This document shows positions 1-9,650 of a stretch of 64,000 bases of DNA, piece after piece (the first letter of the stretch is position 1; every line of letters starts with the position of its first letter). The notes under the pieces are model-generated. The model searched no databases and was not told where the DNA came from. It saw only the letters and a program-made list of their open reading frames with translations. The DNA lies in assembly GCA_026315105.1 (NCBI GenBank), contig CM048745.1:755243506-755307505 (forward strand). Direction: 5' to 3'. A program made the translations under genes and the position numbers. This DNA is from Locusta migratoria (Eukaryota; Arthropoda; Insecta; Orthoptera; Acrididae).

Positions 1-1842
1 ATAGTTCTTGTAAATATACTATAAAAGTTACTGTGGAGTAAATAGTGTTTTTTTGTTTTTTAATAGAACCTTTAAGATTTAAAATCTACTCGTTGACTGT
101 GCATTCAATGCTAAAATGTGTAATTATTTGCTTTGCTGGTAGAACAATATTCTTGTCTTAGTAGTAGGCCTACTGTATGATTACTTACGCGGTACCAGTA
201 GTGTCTTAGGTAGTTTATTTGAAAATGCTGTACCATATGGTTTTGATAGATAATTAATTGTAAACAATGTCTAAATTTTCTGAAGTACCTACTGTCATGG
301 AATCAATTTCTTCATTATTAGGCTTACGTTTAATTTTTATTTGTTGTAGGCCTAAGTAGTGGCAGTAAATGAGAATTCTATAGAAATAGAATAATGCCAC
401 GATAAACAACATTTGCTTCAGACTCCTTTTGGACATAAAAAAATCGTAATTTTAATTATTTTTCAGTGGGGTAAAGTAAGCTTCAATGCTATAAATCACT
501 GTGCATTTCTAGAACTTGTTAATATAGCCAAACCACACCATACTGTTCTTTATTACATATGTCAAGTGTAGTTGTTATACTCATTCTTTTGTATATCAGG
601 ATCTGTAGATCCTATAAAGAGGGAGAATTTTCAGGATATGGTACCAAATATAGTTTGAAACTAAATGTTCCTTAACAATGCTTTTGGTTGTTGGACATTA
701 TCAATACCATGGAAAACACTAATGTTTTCTCTGTGCTATAAAATACCTGTAGTTTAGCTTAAGATATATGTGTATTCATTGTATTTTTTTCTTTAAAGTA
801 AATTGTTGCCTTCAACTGTGAAGAGATAAGCTTGTTTACAATAGGCCTACAACTTGTGCAGTTCACGTAGATTATTGGTACGTTACTTGATGTGCTAACA
901 GAAATGTCCAATCCTTGATTGTGAATAATCTGATTATTTGTGGAAGTAATTGTAAGATCTGTTTTTAATTTCCTATTGCAGTGATAAATAATAATAATAG
1001 CCTAATAATAAGGATTTATTACTTCACATAAGTGGAAGCTTTGTGGAGAGTAGGTAGGCCTAACCCCTTTCAGAACTAGGCTATGGATAAAGTCAAGATG
1101 AAAATTAATTTTGTGTCTTGTGTTGTGAAAGTGTAAATCACAGTTCAGCTGAAACTAAATGATTCATAGTAATAACAAATACATTAAGGAGTAAATACTC
1201 CACCAATGCAGGTCTCCACCTCCATGGTGGCTTCAACTAGTGATGTGTAGGCCCTTCCTAATGATCTGTAGACAGGGTGTTCCTGGTCAACACCAGCAAA
1301 ATTCTTTGTTGTTTAGCTGAAAACAAAACATCCCTGCCCTTTATTATATGACTAACAACTTTGGTGCCTTTAGTTACTTTTGCTGCTCCTGTCCCAACTT
1401 TCCACTTACGTTACTGTTTTTAAGAGCAAGGAGCATACTTTATGCATATGTCTGGCCATACTTTTCTGCAACAACAGTGTACTGTCAGCTTACAAATTTG
1501 CATCTAAAAAGTGTTTGTAGTTATCGCCTGATTCCCTGGACACTACCATTTGCATCTGCCATATAGGCTAAATTTTTTGTCTTGTTTGATGCCTTGGAGT
1601 GGTCTCACTGGTTTACAATACCCTCGTGTATAATAAGTCAGTAAGTTGTTGCTACATCAAGTAGGGCCTTCAGCATTCATGAGCTACTGCTAGGACCTGA
1701 CAACTCATGCAGCTACCTGGATGTAACAGTTTTTTGGGATATGAAGTGGAATGAGTCCATTCCTCCAACCACCGAAAAAACAGGTGACAGTACTGGGGAT
1801 ATGCAGTTGGTGTAAAACACTTGTGCAAAACACTTGTGCAAT
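1..1842. other. AT-rich sequence without a recognised gene
   Basis: I see no coding region, RNA gene or familiar repeat here. The open frames are short and have no protein-like composition. The palindromic word AGGCCT recurs several times, for example near 167, 350, 843 and 1057. The stretch could be intron or intergenic DNA. Confidence 0.5.
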
Positions 1843-2223
1843 CCATATAATATTGATAATATAGTAAGGACAGTTTACAACTCATCGCAAAGATGTGGCG
1901 ACAAGCTGCGACAGGCACATACAAAAGACACACACATACAACACTTTCAGCTATCGGCCATGGCTTCTTCAGAAAATAGAACACTCACGCAGTCACACAG
2001 GCACACAACACAGTCATACAGCCATCACCTCTGGCTGCCGCACTTCGAAGTGCTGTAGCCGGATGTGATGGTTGTATGATTGTGTTGTGTGATGGCCGAT
2101 AGCTGAAAGTGTTGTATGTGTGTCTTTTGTATGTGCCTGTTGCATCTCGTCGCCACGTCTTTGCGGTGAGTTGTAAACTGTCCTCGCTATATTATTAATA
2201 AATGGACTTTCCATATAATATTG
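1843..2223. mobile_element. Short head-to-head pair of Penelope-like 3' tails
   Basis: The left half (about 1856-1995) is the reverse complement of the right half (about 2085-2210). Both are the 3' tail of a PLE family that also occurs at 54140-54367. The unit is bounded by a 13-bp direct repeat, CCATATAATATTG, at 1843-1855 and 2211-2223, which looks like a target-site duplication. The right half lacks about 43 bp that the left half has, between the words GTGTTGTGT and GGCCGATAGC. No coding sequence remains. The outer ends point away from each other, so the 5' sides meet in the centre. Confidence 0.75.
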
Positions 2224-4034
2224 AATTTTCTTGTATAAAGGCATCACAAATAGGTACAGGTCTTGTAAACTTCACATTTAGGTTTGCTTGGCACATGAGA
2301 AATTGTTGTAGAAAAATTCAAAAACTTAAAATAATTGGTGCTTTGTTATTGGAATCACCTAGCCTGTAAAGAGTTACTTTCACAGTTTACATGCACCTGA
2401 CCGGATCCTGTAAAGAGTGATTCATGTAGTTGGTTTGGAGACTGCAGTCTGTAGATCTCCAAAGGCTCTTGATTGATTTATGAGATAGGATCATGAATGA
2501 TTGGAGGATTACCCAATAAATTGAAGCAGTTTACTGATATGTAATATTGTAACCATTCTGATATTGGTAAACATTCTTATGACTCATAGGCCATTAAATT
2601 AGGTGCAATGTAAAGATCTGCTTTTGGCTTATTGTATTTCTGGTTGTCAAATGACCCATTGTCAAATATATACAGAATTGCCGAAATCTTATTCAGTTTG
2701 CAGTTGATGCAAGTAATTATGTCAGTGGATATAAAGTTTGAAGTACTTCAAAACCATTCTCATGAAAACGTAAAACAAAAATGAAAAGATTATAATAAAA
2801 TCAAAACAATAACACCAATCTTCTGTTGTTCAAGAAATAAAGTGATCAAAACGTTTACAGACTTTAGTGTAGAAAAATTTAAATTCCAGAACACAAAGAA
2901 ACTGCTAAGAATTTGGTCCATAATGGTTTGGATAGGAGACACATATCGAAATGTCCTCTGAAATTCTAAGTCCATATTATTTATAAAAAAAAGAAAAAAA
3001 AGTAGGTTCTTAGATTTTCATGATTTCAAATGAAAACAAATTTTCACATCCAACACGTACGAATAAGCTTATGTCTACATGTTATGTGGATGACTAGATG
3101 CCAAAGAGGAACAATGTGTTAAGGTAAAAATAATTGATGCAAATAAATTAAAACAATAGGACTTTTATCATGTAACTGGGGTTAAGTTTCTGAGCAATTT
3201 GTAAAGATGACCTTTCATATCCCAAGCATTCAGTGCAAATTTCTCTATTTTAATCCCTCTCACTCTCTACAAGTTTCTGGGTATGAGCACTACTCTAAAG
3301 AGCTCCATGCTACATGTTGAATGCATTGCCGGTGTCTTTAAACTTTTTCACTCGAGCCTATATGATATTCTGAGTTGGATCAGATCATGCCCATCAACAT
3401 TAAAGGTTGTCTAAAAAAAGCTGCAAGTTTTGAAATAATGAAGAACCATGGTAACATACTATTGTATAATGAAACATTCAATTGTTGCTGGTGTGCAGGC
3501 AATAGTCAAAGCCAGAATGTGTCAGTTGGCAGTACACTACCCATTATCTCTTTTTCTGGTGTTGGTGCTTGTGTGTGCACACGCTGTCATTGATGTTCAG
3601 TTAACTTATGTCTCTTGTGTAACACTCGACCTGCCACAGAAGCTTGCTTCATTGCAAAGATCCTTCACATAATTTAATGTTTACCTAATTACCTGTTTTC
3701 ATTGTATTGGTGTTTTAGTCAGGTGAACTTTCAAATGTCTTTCTGTCACTAAACAATTTAAATTATAATATTCTATATAACATCAAAAAGTTTGTCTGGT
3801 TGTTGACAGGCACATAAAAAAGACAATCACATACATACCACTTAGCTTTCAGACAGACCAACAGAACAGAACACACACTCACTCAAGGGATGCCAAGTGT
3901 AAGAAACCCCTCCTACTGACTAAACTGATCTTGAAAGTGTAGGTGTAGATAGGAGTCCGTAGAAGATGTTGTAGGGGCCATGCAGTTTTACTGTTCTACA
4001 CTGTCCATCCGGGATTGGCTCCCTACTTAGCTTG
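2224..4034. other. Unique-looking AT-rich sequence
   Basis: No gene, RNA or clear repeat is recognised. Around 3775-3890 there is a short stretch resembling a PLE tail (GACAGGCACAT followed by AAGACAATCACAT), which is too decayed to delimit. Confidence 0.45.
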
Positions 4035-4868
4035 CATTTATCGCGAATTTTTAATTCAGCGCAAAGTTCCTAGTGATTAGAAAAAAAGCACAGGTGACTC
4101 CCGTTTATAAGAAAGGAAAGAGAACTGACCCACAAAATTACAGGCCAATATCGTTGACATCAGTTTCATGTAGGATTTTGGAGCATATTCTCAGTTCGAA
4201 TATAGTAAATTCCCTTGAAACAGAAAAAACTTCTTTCTATGAATCAGCACGGTTTTAGGAAACATTGTTCATGTGAAACTCAGCTTGCCCTTTTCTCACA
4301 TGACATCTTGCGAGCCATGGATGAAGGGCAACAGGCAGATTGTGTTTTTCTCGACTTCAAAAAGGTGTTCGACGTGGTGCCACACTGCAGACTGCTAACG
4401 AAGAAACGAGCGTATGGAATAGGTTCAGAAATTTGTGACTGGCTGGAAGACTTCCTAAGTAATAGAACGGCAGTACACTCTTCTCGACACCAAGTGTTCA
4501 TCAAAGATGAGTGTATTGTCAGACATGCCCCAGGGGGAGTGTGATAGGACCGCTATTATTTTCTATCTATATAAATGATCTGATAGACAGAATAACTTGT
4601 AATTTGTGGCTGTTTGCTGATGATGCTGTGGTGTATGGGAGGGTGTCACTTTCAATTGACTGCAAGAGCATACAGGATGACTTAGACAAAATTTCTAGTT
4701 GGTGCGAAGATGGCAGCTAGCTCTCAATGTAGAAAAATGTAAGGTGGTGCACATGAGTAGGAAAAACAATCCCATAATGTTTGAAAAGAGCATTAGTAGT
4801 GAGCTTCTTGATGCTGTCGCGTCGTTCAAATATCTAGGCGTAACATTGTAGAGCGATATGAAATGGAA
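4035..4868 (+). pseudogene. LINE-A, reverse transcriptase fragment (5' part of split copy)
   Basis: This is part of the reverse transcriptase of a non-LTR retrotransposon of the Jockey/CR1 group, truncated at its 5' end. Conserved RT blocks are spread over three frames: AQVTPVYKKG and NYRPISLTS (about 4085-4160), the motif A region VFLDFKKVFDVVPH (about 4345-4385), motif B remnants at about 4525-4560, and motif C LFADDAVVYG (about 4610-4640). Frameshifts near 4220 and 4530 and a stop after 4720 make it non-coding. The copy breaks off at 4868, where LINE-B begins, and resumes at 16542. Confidence 0.85.
4861..4868. repeat. Target-site duplication of LINE-B (left copy)
   Basis: AAATGGAA lies at 4861-4868, directly left of the (ATT)n tail of LINE-B, and again at 16542-16549, directly right of its 5' end. 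The word belongs to LINE-A coding sequence (...MKWN...). This is the expected footprint of target-primed insertion. Confidence 0.75.
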
Positions 4869-4890
4869 TAATAATAATAATAATAATAAT
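4867..4890 (-). repeat. (ATT)n 3' tail of LINE-B
   Basis: A trinucleotide microsatellite forms the 3' end of LINE-B as read on the minus strand. Jockey/CR1-group LINEs often end in short tandem repeats rather than poly-A. Confidence 0.8.
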
Positions 4891-5138
4891 ATTTATTCAA
4901 CATCGAATAATACATATACAGTCTCTTGACATTGTACAGATTATTCTTCTGAATACGTCAGTTTCATAAATTATAAACTAATGATTACTGTTTCATATAG
5001 ACATTATTTCTTTTATACAATTAAACATATTATATGTTTTTAAGTCTTTATCTGATAATTAAACACTTAACTACAGCATTACATGTTTTAAGTCTACTTG
5101 ACAACTAAACAGTTAACTACAGTACATACTTGTCTTGG

Positions 5139-5775
5139 TTAAGAAACATTTTTCATATAGTCATAGAATTCATCTAGAGAATGGAATGCATTTTCAATTA
5201 GGATCCTTTTTAGTTGGTCTTTTAATTTATTTTTAGGAAGGGCTGCAAGGCTTTTTGGTAGTGCATTGCTAAGCTTCAGGCCAACATGAAGTCCATTTTT
5301 TTCATATAATGCTGTTCTGTGGCTGTTTAAATGGTATCTTAGTTTTTGTCTTGTATTGTGTTGATGTAGATCACAATTTAGATCTGGATTGATTGTTTTC
5401 ACATACATTATTATTTTTAATATGTATACACCAGTAATGGTAAGTATGCCCAATTTTGGAAAGAGATTCCGACATGATTCTCTTGGTTTGGCCCCACAGA
5501 TAATTCTGACCGCTTTCTTCTGTAGTATCAACAAAGTGTTAATGTTAGCTTGTGATGTTCCACCCCAAATTTCTATTCCATAGTTTGTGTTGGATGCAAA
5601 TAATGCATGGTATGCAGTCTTAAGGATATGCATATCTTTACAATATTTGCTGATCTGGTTTATGGCAAAGATATTTTTAGACAGCTTTTTGGCTAGGGAA
5701 TCTATGTGCATGTCCCACTTAAGGTTGTCTTGAATTGTGATACCCAAAAATTTTGTATATTTTTCCTTATTAATA
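5139..5775 (-). pseudogene. LINE-B ORF2, C-terminal part
   Basis: About 210 residues of the region downstream of the RT palm of a LINE ORF2. It begins with the FLGITIQDNLKWD block that normally follows the RT core, continues through a thumb-like region with YHALFASNTNYGIEIWG and KKAVRIICG, and ends at a stop at 5139. It is separated from the rest of ORF2 by PLE-1. The last shared sequence before the insertion encodes INKEK on both sides (about 5760-5773 here, about 12801-12812 on the other side), so these are two halves of one gene. It cannot be translated as part of ORF2 now. Confidence 0.85.
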
Positions 5776-6236
5776 TTTATGATACGAATATTATAGAGGA
5801 AAAATTCCTAACAGGAAAAAAATATACGTAAAAAATAGATGAAGAACACTTACCAGGCGAAGGGGCACAGGCAGTAATAGCAACAAATAAACACACAGAC
5901 ACACACACACTCAAAAATGCTAGCTTTCGCAACCTAGCTGCTTCATCAGGCAGAAGGGAAGGAGAGGGAAAAGGAAATGATGAGGGATTTAAGGAAGGGG
6001 GTAAGGAGCCATTCCAATCCCGGGACAGGAAAGACTTACCTTGGGGGAAAAAATGGAAGGTAAATAAATGCACATACACCCACACATTTACACAGACACA
6101 AGTACACTTAGGCAGACATACTGTAGAACTGTAGAAAGCAAAGAAGTTAGAAGTTAGACAGAGATGCCACTTGAGGCAGAGGCTCTGTCCAGAGAACCAA
6201 GGCAAAGATGTTAAGATGGTGGGTGGGAATTCGAAT

Positions 6237-9029
6237 TTAGCGGAGGTTGAGACCAGGTGGGCAACGGGAAGAGAGAATATGCTGAAGGGCTAGTTCCCAT
6301 CTCCGGAGTTCTGAAGGATTGGTGTCAGTGGGAAGTATCCAGATAACCCGGACGGTGTAGCACTGTGCCAAGATGTGCTGGCCATGCACCAAGGCATGTT
6401 TAGCCACAGGGTGATCCTCGTTACCAACAAACACTGTCTGCCTGTGTCCATTCATGCGAATGGACAGTTTGTTGCTGGTCATTCCCACATAGAACGCTTC
6501 ACAGTGCAGGCATGTCAGTTGGTAGATCACGTGGGTACTATCGCAAGTGGCTCTGCCTTTGATCGTGTACACCTTCCGGGTTACGGGACTGGAGTAAGTG
6601 GTGGTGGAAGGGTGCATAGGGCAGGTTTTACAACGGGGGCGGTTACAAGGGTAGGAGCCAGAAGGTAGGGAAGGTGGTTTGGGGATTTCATAGGGGTGGA
6701 CTAGGAGGTTACGGAGGTTAGGTGGGCGGCGGAAAGACACTCTCGGTGGAGTAGGAAGGATGTCATGAAGGATGGATCTCATTTCGGGGCAGGATTTTAG
6801 GAAGTCGTATCCTTGCTGGAGAGCCACATTCAGAGTCCGCTCCAGTCCCGGAAAGTATCCGGTGACAAGAGGGGCACTTCTGGGGTTTTGTGGAAAATTC
6901 TTAAATTGGGGAGATGAGGAAGTGACTCTGGCAATTTGCTTCTGTACCAGACCAGGAGGATAGCTGCGGGATGTGAAGGCTGTTATCAGGTTATTGGTGT
7001 ATTGGTTCAGGGATTCAGGACTGGAGCAGACTCGTTTGCCACGAAGACCTAAGCTGTAGGGAAGGGAACGTTTGATGTGGAAAGGATGGCAGCTGTCATA
7101 ATGCAGGTACTGTTGTTTATTGGTAGGTTTGATGTGGACGGATGTGTGTAGTTGGCCGTTGGATAGATGGAGGTCGACATCGAGGAAAGTGGCATGGGAT
7201 TTGGAATAGGACCAGGTGAATTTGATGGGACCAAAGGAGTTGAGGTTGGAGAGGAAATTCTGGAGTTCTTCTTCACTGTGAGTCCAGATCATGAAGATGT
7301 CGTCAATGAATCTATACCAAACTTTGGGTTGACAGGCTTGGGTGTCCAGGAAGGCTTCCTCTAAGCGTCCCATAAATAAGTTCGCGTACGAGGGGGCCAT
7401 CCTGGTCCCCATGGCTGTTCCCTTTAGTTGTTGGTATGTCCGGCCCTCAAAAGTGAAGAAGTTGTGGGTTAGGATGAAGCTGGCTAGGGTATTAAGGAAA
7501 GAGGTTTTAGGTAAGGAAGTGGGTGGTCGGCGTGAAAGGAAATATTCCATCGCAGCGAGGCCCTGGGCATGTGGGATATTAGTGTATAAGGAAGTGGCAT
7601 CGATGGTTACAAGGAAGGTTTCAGGAGGTAACAGGCTGGGTAAGGATTTCAGGCGATCAAGGAAGTGGTTGGTGTCTTTGATGAAGGATGGGAGACTGCA
7701 CATGATGGGTTGAAGGTGTTGGTCTATGTAGGCAGAGATTCGTTCTGTTGGGGCTTGGTAACCGGCCACAATGGGGCGGCCGGGATGATTGGGTTTGTGA
7801 ATCTTGGGAAGTAGGTAGAAGGTGGGGGTGCGGGGTGTCGGTGGAGTCATGAGGTTAATGGAGTCAGGTGAAAGGTTTTGTAGGGGGCCTAAGGTTTTGA
7901 GGATTCCTTGAAGCTCTGCCTGGACATCAGGAATGGGATCGCCTTGAAAAACTTTATATGTGGTATTATCTGAAAGCTGACGCACTCCCTCTGCCACATA
8001 CTCCCGCCGATCAAGTACCACGGTCGTGGATCCCTTGTCGGCAGGGAGAATGACGATGGAATGGTCAGCCTTCAGATCACGGATAGCTCGGGATTCAGCT
8101 GCGGTAATGTTGGGAGTAGGATTAAGGTTTCTCAGGAAGGACTGGGAGGCAAGGTTGGAAGTAAGGAATTCCTGGAAGGTTTGAAGAGGGTGATTTTGAG
8201 GAAGAGCAGGTGGGTCTCGCTGTGACGGGGGACGGAACTGTTCTAGGCAGGGTTCGATTTGAATGATGTCTTGGGGAGCTGGATCATTAGGAAGAGGATT
8301 ATTTTTCCTCGTGGCAAAGTGATATCTCCAGCAAAGACTGCGAGTATAGGATAGTAAATCTTTTACAAGGGCTGTTTGGTTGAATTTGGGAGTAGGGCTA
8401 AAGGTCAGCCCTTTGGATAGGACAGAGGTTTCAGATTGGGAGAGAGGTTTAGAGGAGAGGTTGACCACTGAATTGGGATGTTGTGGTTCCGGATTGTGTG
8501 GATTGGAATTTTGAGGTTTGGGAGGGAGAGGAGTTGGGAGTAGGAGATTGAGTAGATGGGAGAGACTGGGTTTGTGTGCAATTAGAGGCGGTTGAGGTTT
8601 ACTGGAGAGGTTGTTGAGGGAGAGAGTATTGCCTTTCCGGAGGTGGGTGACCAGGAGATTGGATAGTTTTTTGAGGTGCTGGGTGGCATGCTGTTCTAAT
8701 TTGTGGTTGGCCTGAAGGAGGATATTCTGAACTGCAGGTGTAGATGTAGGAGAGGAAAGGTTGAGGATTTTGATTAGGGATAGGAGTTGACAGGTGTGTT
8801 CATTGGCGGAGTTGATGTGTAGGTTAAGGATTAGGCGGGTGAGGGATATGGATTGTTCAGTTTGGAATTGGTATAGGGCGGGATGAAAGGATGGATTACA
8901 GCCAGAGATGGGAACTTTCAGTGTGAGGCCCTTGGGAGTGATTCCAAATGTCAGACAAGCCTGCATATATAACGTAAACATTAATTCACAACTGTAGTTT
9001 CTCATATTGTTTATAACCATTTTCGGCAT
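6237..9029 (-). CDS. PLE-1 left copy: reverse transcriptase with GIY-YIG endonuclease
   Basis: An open frame of 930 codons. PLE proteins copy their RNA with an RT related to telomerase and nick DNA with a C-terminal GIY-YIG nuclease. Visible blocks are ILPADKGSTTVV (about residue 330), the PLE signature FYLLPKIHKPNHPGRPI (about 400), motif A FLVTIDATSLYTNIP (about 490), motif B QLKGTAMGTRMAPSYANL (about 550), motif C FIDDIFMIW with the catalytic DD (about 590), a Cys-rich linker around YPCNRPRCKTCP, then GIY-YIG with VIYQLTC, FYVGMTS and IRMNGHR. The first 20 or so residues (before MQACLTFG) come from the spacer and are not PLE sequence: the copy is 5'-truncated at 8967 and the true start codon is missing. 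No stop or frameshift is seen. Confidence 0.93.
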   Translation of the reverse strand: MPKMVINNMRNYSCELMFTLYMQACLTFGITPKGLTLKVPISGCNPSFHPALYQFQTEQSISLTRLILNLHINSANEHTCQLLSLIKILNLSSPTSTPAVQNILLQANHKLEQHATQHLKKLSNLLVTHLRKGNTLSLNNLSSKPQPPLIAHKPSLSHLLNLLLPTPLPPKPQNSNPHNPEPQHPNSVVNLSSKPLSQSETSVLSKGLTFSPTPKFNQTALVKDLLSYTRSLCWRYHFATRKNNPLPNDPAPQDIIQIEPCLEQFRPPSQRDPPALPQNHPLQTFQEFLTSNLASQSFLRNLNPTPNITAAESRAIRDLKADHSIVILPADKGSTTVVLDRREYVAEGVRQLSDNTTYKVFQGDPIPDVQAELQGILKTLGPLQNLSPDSINLMTPPTPRTPTFYLLPKIHKPNHPGRPIVAGYQAPTERISAYIDQHLQPIMCSLPSFIKDTNHFLDRLKSLPSLLPPETFLVTIDATSLYTNIPHAQGLAAMEYFLSRRPPTSLPKTSFLNTLASFILTHNFFTFEGRTYQQLKGTAMGTRMAPSYANLFMGRLEEAFLDTQACQPKVWYRFIDDIFMIWTHSEEELQNFLSNLNSFGPIKFTWSYSKSHATFLDVDLHLSNGQLHTSVHIKPTNKQQYLHYDSCHPFHIKRSLPYSLGLRGKRVCSSPESLNQYTNNLITAFTSRSYPPGLVQKQIARVTSSSPQFKNFPQNPRSAPLVTGYFPGLERTLNVALQQGYDFLKSCPEMRSILHDILPTPPRVSFRRPPNLRNLLVHPYEIPKPPSLPSGSYPCNRPRCKTCPMHPSTTTYSSPVTRKVYTIKGRATCDSTHVIYQLTCLHCEAFYVGMTSNKLSIRMNGHRQTVFVGNEDHPVAKHALVHGQHILAQCYTVRVIWILPTDTNPSELRRWELALQHILSSRCPPGLNLR

Positions 9030-9650
9030 TTCCTAGTCACCTCACGTTTGTTTCCATTCCCGTTTTTCCACATTTCCGTTCGTTTTTCCTACTTTTCCGA
9101 TCGTATTTCAGCTACTTTACGTTGGTCTTGACTCTACTATTCCATCGTCAGACTATTCTTAGCCTCAATATCGTAATCTGCTACCACTCCACCAATCCTA
9201 TTTAGACGTTTTCCTTGCTTTCTCACGCAATTTTCTCTTATTTTTTTCCGATTTTTTCCGGTTTTCACCATCCTTAAACCTCGTTTGCCCGCCATACCAC
9301 TACCTAACCATTAACACTACGTGGTTGACCACTTAAGGTGACCACAGTTTCAACAACGAATTTTAACGACTTTTTCTTCTTTTTTCTATTTCCTTCCTTT
9401 TTGCTTATCTGAATTACTTTTCACATTAATTTTTTTAAATTTATATATATATATATTTCTATATTTTATTTTATTATATTATTTTATTCGTTCATTGCAA
9501 CCTGTTACATAGCCCATATTTCTCACTTTTCCTTCATCCATATATTATGCCTTCCTTACAACACCCCTACAACAACCCCATCCAGTTTTATTTACATTCC
9601 CTCCGTAAACATGCTTTTTCCCTAGCCAGATTACGCTCCCACATTCTTTT
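8968..9650. other. Unpaired centre of the PLE-1 palindrome
   Basis: This 683-bp spacer lies between the arms. Its right part holds the start of the right-hand PLE frame from 9547 and probably the PLE 5' UTR (CT-rich, with TTTTTCC words and an AT-rich stretch at 9430-9485). The exact 5' end of the right copy cannot be fixed from one copy. The left end (8968 to about 9030) supplies the false N-terminus of the left frame. Confidence 0.6.

Noticed and set aside
7342..7713. 123-codon frame (and mirror at 10905-11276) opposite the PLE-1 genes
   Set aside because: Shadow of the real RT frame; it appears identically in both arms only because the arms are identical.
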